Positions 5,670 to 5,926 of a stretch of DNA of 5,926 nt are shown one piece after another. The position numbers and the translations under genes are program-made. The notes beneath the pieces were generated by a model. That model did no database searches. It had not been told where the DNA came from and saw nothing but the letters and a program-made list of their open reading frames with translations. Source of the stretch: Bacillota bacterium (GTDB lineage Bacteria > Bacillota_I > Bacilli_A > RFN20 > CAG-826); the NCBI GenBank assembly GCA_023396795.1, contig JAEWUY010000035.1, positions 1 through 5,926 on the forward strand. Reading direction: 5' to 3'. Every line of letters begins with the position of its first letter. Positions within the stretch are counted from its first letter, which is position 1.

Positions 5670-5692
5670 TCGGTGAATATGGAAACACCGAT
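5669..5692. repeat. 7-bp perfect inverted repeat around the ABC gene start codon
   Basis: ATCGGTG at 5669-5675 is the exact reverse complement of CACCGAT at 5686-5692. The 10-nt AATATGGAAA between them contains the ATG at 5679. In RNA this would place the start codon in a hairpin loop. In DNA it could be a repressor operator just after the candidate -10. The repeat is exact; its role is inferred. Confidence 0.5.
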
Positions 5693-5926
5693 TTTACAAA
5701 TTCAGCAATTAAATAAAGTTTTTTCTTTAGCTCAGGAGAAGTGCGCCGTTATTAATAATATAACTTTATCTTTTTCACAATCAGGATTTGTTTTAATTTC
5801 AGGCAAATCAGGATCAGGAAAATCAACGTTATTAAATTTGATTGCCGGCATTATTAAACCAACAACGGGGCACGTTCTTTTTGAAGGTCGGGCCATTGAT
5901 GAAATGGCAGAAAAACATATTTGTGC
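5679..5926 (+). CDS. ABC transporter ATP-binding protein, 3' end cut by the window
   Basis: The first 82 residues show the N-terminal half of an ABC nucleotide-binding domain. The start of the fold is LQIQQLNKVFSLAQEKCAVINNITLSF (about residues 6-32). Walker A is GKSGSGKST (42-50), and LLNLIAGIIKPTTGHVLFEG (51-70) follows. The wording ISGKSGSGKSTLLNLIAG resembles the LolD/MacB/FtsE-type branch, whose ATPases pair with FtsX-like permeases in export or lipid/peptide handling. The Q-loop, signature motif and Walker B lie outside, so substrate and direction cannot be named. ATG at 5679 is preferred; GTG at 5673 and TTG at 5655 are in frame but also lack a Shine-Dalgarno. GGTGA at 5672-5676 is only 2 nt from the ATG, too close to be ordinary. 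The gene follows DUF951 after a 37-nt gap and may begin a separate transcript. Confidence 0.88.
   Translation, partial: METPILQIQQLNKVFSLAQEKCAVINNITLSFSQSGFVLISGKSGSGKSTLLNLIAGIIKPTTGHVLFEGRAIDEMAEKHIC

Overview
This is an AT-rich bacterial window with tightly packed genes, all on the + strand. The order ymdB – miaB – ricA/ymcA-type gene matches the neighbourhood known from Bacillus and relatives. A DUF951 gene and a formate–tetrahydrofolate ligase also fit Bacillota. The AT-rich, compact character and some divergent, shortened proteins (a 103-residue Ric protein, a 227-residue TcdA) suggest an uncultured Bacilli or Mollicute-like lineage. That placement is inference. The standard genetic code fits: Trp is encoded by TGG and the proteins are full length. 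All seven complete stop codons are TAA or TAG.

Layout: 1-429 is the 3' part of ymdB (metallophosphoesterase). 422-1861 is miaB (tRNA methylthiotransferase). 1854-2165 is a short YlbF/YmcA (Ric) family gene. 2202-3074 is miaA (tRNA dimethylallyltransferase). 3067-3750 is tcdA (tRNA t6A dehydratase). 3802-5418 is fhs (formate–THF ligase). 5420-5641 is a DUF951 zinc-ribbon-like small protein. 5679-5926 is the 5' part of an ABC transporter ATPase gene. There is no gene-free stretch over 300 bases; the longest gaps are 36-51 bases. I see no RNA gene, mobile element or CRISPR array.

How the genes fit together: MiaA and MiaB act in sequence on A37 of UNN-decoding tRNAs (i6A, then ms2i6A), and TcdA cyclises t6A37 of ANN-decoding tRNAs. 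The central block is therefore an anticodon-loop position-37 modification cluster. It is interleaved with ymdB and a Ric-type gene, both linked to RNase Y and developmental control in B. subtilis. fhs feeds one-carbon units into folate. DUF951 has no known role, and the ABC gene probably starts a new unit.

The most distinctive features are in expression signals. Three successive gene junctions share the same 8-nt ATGNNTAA overlap. The ric Shine-Dalgarno lies inside a perfect palindrome. miaA has no Shine-Dalgarno, and a perfect TATAAT ends 6 nt before its ATG, which suggests a leaderless transcript. The ABC gene start codon sits in the loop of a 7-bp inverted repeat. The MiaA P-loop ends in Lys-Asp instead of Lys-Thr/Ser. 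I found no clearly new multi-gene system; the genes themselves are mostly housekeeping.
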